Assembly: GCA_013153375.1 (NCBI GenBank)
Contig: JAADEN010000020.1
Location: 1 to 8,349 of the forward strand
Direction: 5' to 3'
Length of the DNA: 8,349 nucleotides
From: Chloroflexota bacterium
Lineage (GTDB): Bacteria; Chloroflexota; Anaerolineae; Anaerolineales; DRMV01
Shown: positions 7,367 to 8,349 of the stretch, piece by piece
Numbering within the stretch: the stretch's first letter is position 1
How the letters are laid out: each line of letters starts with the position of its first letter
The notes under the pieces: model-generated
Database searches by the model: none
What the model was told of the DNA's origin: nothing
What the model saw: the letters and a program-made list of their open reading frames with translations, nothing else
Program-made: the position numbers and the translations under genes

Positions 7367-7723
7367 TCATTTCTGGGCCTTCTGCTGCTCGGCAATCTGC
7401 AGGAATTGCTCCACCAACTGCCGCAGCAGGGGCTCGGGCAGCGCGCCCACCTGCTGGTGCACCACCTGGCCGTTGGCGATCAGCAGCATGGTCGGAATGC
7501 CCCGCACGCCGAAGTGCTGCGCCCACTTGGGGTTCTCGTCGGTGTTCACCTTGGCCACGATGAGCCGGCCCGCGTACTCCTTGGCGATCTTCTTGAGGAT
7601 GGGATCCACAAAGCGGCAGGGCGCGCACCAGGGCGCCCAGAAGTCCACAATCACGGGCAGGTCGGACTGCAACACGACCTTCTCGAAAGCCGCGTCGGTG
7701 ACATGGATGGGTTCGGAAATCAT
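7367..7723 (-). CDS. trxA: Thioredoxin
   Basis: Thioredoxin is a small cytoplasmic dithiol protein that reduces protein disulfides and is recharged by thioredoxin reductase. This one has 118 residues, slightly above the usual 105-110. The active site WCAPC has C33 and C36 in FWAPWCAPCR, with Ala in place of the usual Gly of WCGPC. The buried Asp is D27 in IVDFWA, the cis-proline is P77 in GIPTMLL, and the VNTDENP segment (59-65) is typical. There is no signal peptide. The ATG at 7723 sits 5 nt after AGGAGG; a TTG codon directly before it could also be read as a start but is less likely. The C-terminal helix runs on into a Gln/Lys tail (AEQQKAQK). The gene starts 12 nt after the OsmC-like gene, so the two form one operon. 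Confidence 0.95.
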   Translation of the reverse strand: MISEPIHVTDAAFEKVVLQSDLPVIVDFWAPWCAPCRFVDPILKKIAKEYAGRLIVAKVNTDENPKWAQHFGVRGIPTMLLIANGQVVHQQVGALPEPLLRQLVEQFLQIAEQQKAQK

Positions 7724-7735
7724 CAAGACCTCCTC

Positions 7736-8197
7736 TTAGGGGTGATCGTGGGGTTCGGCCTCGTTTGCGGGAGCCTCGGCCGCGGGGTGCACATGATACT
7801 CGAAAGTGATTTCCGCCCAGGCCGCCAGGGTCGCGCTGGCCGAACAGTATTTTTCCAGCGACAGCCGAATGGCCTGTTCCACATCCTTGGCCTGCAAGCC
7901 GTCGCCGTACACATGATACACGATATGCACCCGGTTGTACACCTTGGGATGCTGCTCGCGACGCCGACCGCGAATCTGAATGCGTACATCGCGCACGGGC
8001 TTGCGCTTCTTCTGCAGAATGTACACCACATCGTAGCCGCTGCATCCGGCCACCGAGGCCAGCAGCGTCTCCATAGCGCCCAAACCGGCCTCGTCGCCGA
8101 TGCGTCCCATCAGCGTGCGCCCGCCTTGCCCGTTGCGGGCCTCAAAGGCCAACGCGCCCCGCCAGCGCACATCCAGGACGGTCTCCTGCTGAGCCAT
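7736..8197 (-). CDS. OsmC/Ohr-family protein
   Basis: OsmC/Ohr proteins are dimeric cytoplasmic thiol peroxidases that reduce organic hydroperoxides through two conserved cysteines. This 153-residue protein fits the family length. The first cysteine is C52 in ASVAGCSGYDVVYIL (48-61), in the expected central helix, and the second is C118 in LEKYCSASATL (114-124). The sequence around VRDVRIQIRGRRREQHPKVY (68-87) fits the central strands of the OsmC/YhfA branch. The start ATG at 8197 follows AGGAG at a 6-nt spacing; the open frame upstream of it is non-coding leader. The C-terminal tail (about 138-153) is low-complexity Ala/Glu/Pro with His at 150 and 152. Its promoter is visible at 8235-8264. 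The thioredoxin gene directly downstream suggests shared oxidative-stress or thiol-repair work. Whether it acts as Ohr, OsmC or a YhfA-like protein cannot be told here. Confidence 0.9.
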   Translation of the reverse strand: MAQQETVLDVRWRGALAFEARNGQGGRTLMGRIGDEAGLGAMETLLASVAGCSGYDVVYILQKKRKPVRDVRIQIRGRRREQHPKVYNRVHIVYHVYGDGLQAKDVEQAIRLSLEKYCSASATLAAWAEITFEYHVHPAAEAPANEAEPHDHP

Positions 8198-8203
8198 GCT
8201 TTG

Positions 8204-8208
8204 CTCCT
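8204..8208 (-). promoter_or_regulatory. Ribosome binding site of the OsmC-like gene
   Basis: On the minus strand this reads AGGAG, 6 nt before the ATG at 8197. It excludes the in-frame ATG at 8332, which would also lie upstream of the promoter. Confidence 0.7.
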
Positions 8209-8234
8209 GAAGCCAAAATGGACATCGGGCTTGG

Positions 8235-8264
8235 AGTATACCGCAAAACGGGGCCCGCGGGCAA
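8235..8264 (-). promoter_or_regulatory. Sigma-70-type promoter of the osmC-like/trxA operon
   Basis: On the minus strand, TTGCCC (8264-8259) and TATACT (8240-8235) are separated by 18 bp. The -10 box matches consensus at five of six positions and is an AT island in GC-rich DNA. Transcription would begin near 8228, giving a leader of about 30 nt with the Shine-Dalgarno in it. Confidence 0.6.
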
Positions 8265-8349
8265 GGCGCCCGGTGGGTGCGGGTGCGTGCAAACTTTGTA
8301 GAAATGACCCGCTCAGGGCGAACCCCTCCCATCCCCCGCGGCGGGCCGG
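8265..8349. other. Intergenic sequence upstream of the OsmC-like gene
   Basis: No gene is recognised in this stretch up to the window edge. Most is GC-rich, with an AT-richer patch at 8289-8306 (AAACTTTGTAGAAATG) that could hold a regulator site or the start region of a gene outside the window. No clean palindrome or tandem repeat was found in it. Confidence 0.4.

Noticed and set aside
7327..7395. Longer RibF start at 7395
   Set aside because: It would begin inside the thioredoxin gene and be translated through the GC hairpin, adding an Arg-rich segment not expected before the nucleotidyltransferase domain.
6349..7563. Plus-strand open frame of 404 codons antisense to ribF and thioredoxin
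   Set aside because: It spans two well-supported minus-strand genes and has no family features of its own.
8198..8332. Longer OsmC-like start at 8332
   Set aside because: It would run through the predicted promoter and leader. The ATG at 8197 has a proper ribosome binding site and gives the normal family length.
1..8349. Possible mobile element, CRISPR array, tRNA or defence system
   Set aside because: No transposase, integrase, terminal repeats, regularly spaced repeats, tRNA-like cloverleaf or nuclease/toxin genes were seen. Base composition and codon style look uniform throughout.

Overview
The window is a GC-rich bacterial chromosomal segment carrying seven protein-coding genes packed almost end to end. 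Codon third positions are strongly G/C, so long open frames also appear antisense to real genes. Three things together suggest a Chloroflexota (Anaerolineae-like) genome: a membrane protein with Thr-Pro-rich spacers (HPTPTVVPDP, ATPTPSAPR), a double-length ThyX-like protein, and a large 7TM/PAS/GAF sensor kinase. This is an inference from style, since no rRNA or other phylogenetic marker is present.

The left half reads on the plus strand. It opens with the 3' part of a radical SAM gene (3-1016, cut by the window edge). A 58-bp gap holds a plausible promoter and a clear ribosome binding site. A 1058-residue sensor histidine kinase follows (1075-4251), with seven predicted membrane helices, PAS, GAF, PAS and GAF modules, and a HisKA/HATPase core. 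Its stop codon overlaps the start of a DUF4230-type membrane-anchored protein (4248-4934) in an ATGA junction. No response regulator is present, so the kinase is an orphan within this window.

The right half reads on the minus strand and converges on the left half with only 6 bp between stop codons (4935-4940). In transcription order it holds an OsmC/Ohr-like protein (8197-7736), thioredoxin (7723-7367), a hairpin plus T-run resembling an intrinsic terminator, RibF (7326-6334) and a tandem-domain ThyX-like protein (6386-4941). A good sigma-70-type promoter precedes the OsmC gene. OsmC and thioredoxin form a compact thiol/peroxide unit. RibF makes FMN and FAD, and its 3' end overlaps by 53 nt with the gene for a relative of the FAD-dependent thymidylate synthase, so cofactor supply and cofactor user are probably co-expressed.

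The most interesting object is the ThyX-like protein. It contains two ThyX-like halves, and the RHR-x7-S signature is split between them: the N-terminal half keeps the Glu/Ser end but has EPR in place of RHR, while the C-terminal half keeps RHR but lacks the Glu and Ser. No mobile elements, CRISPR arrays, tRNA or rRNA genes were seen, and the window otherwise looks like ordinary core chromosome.
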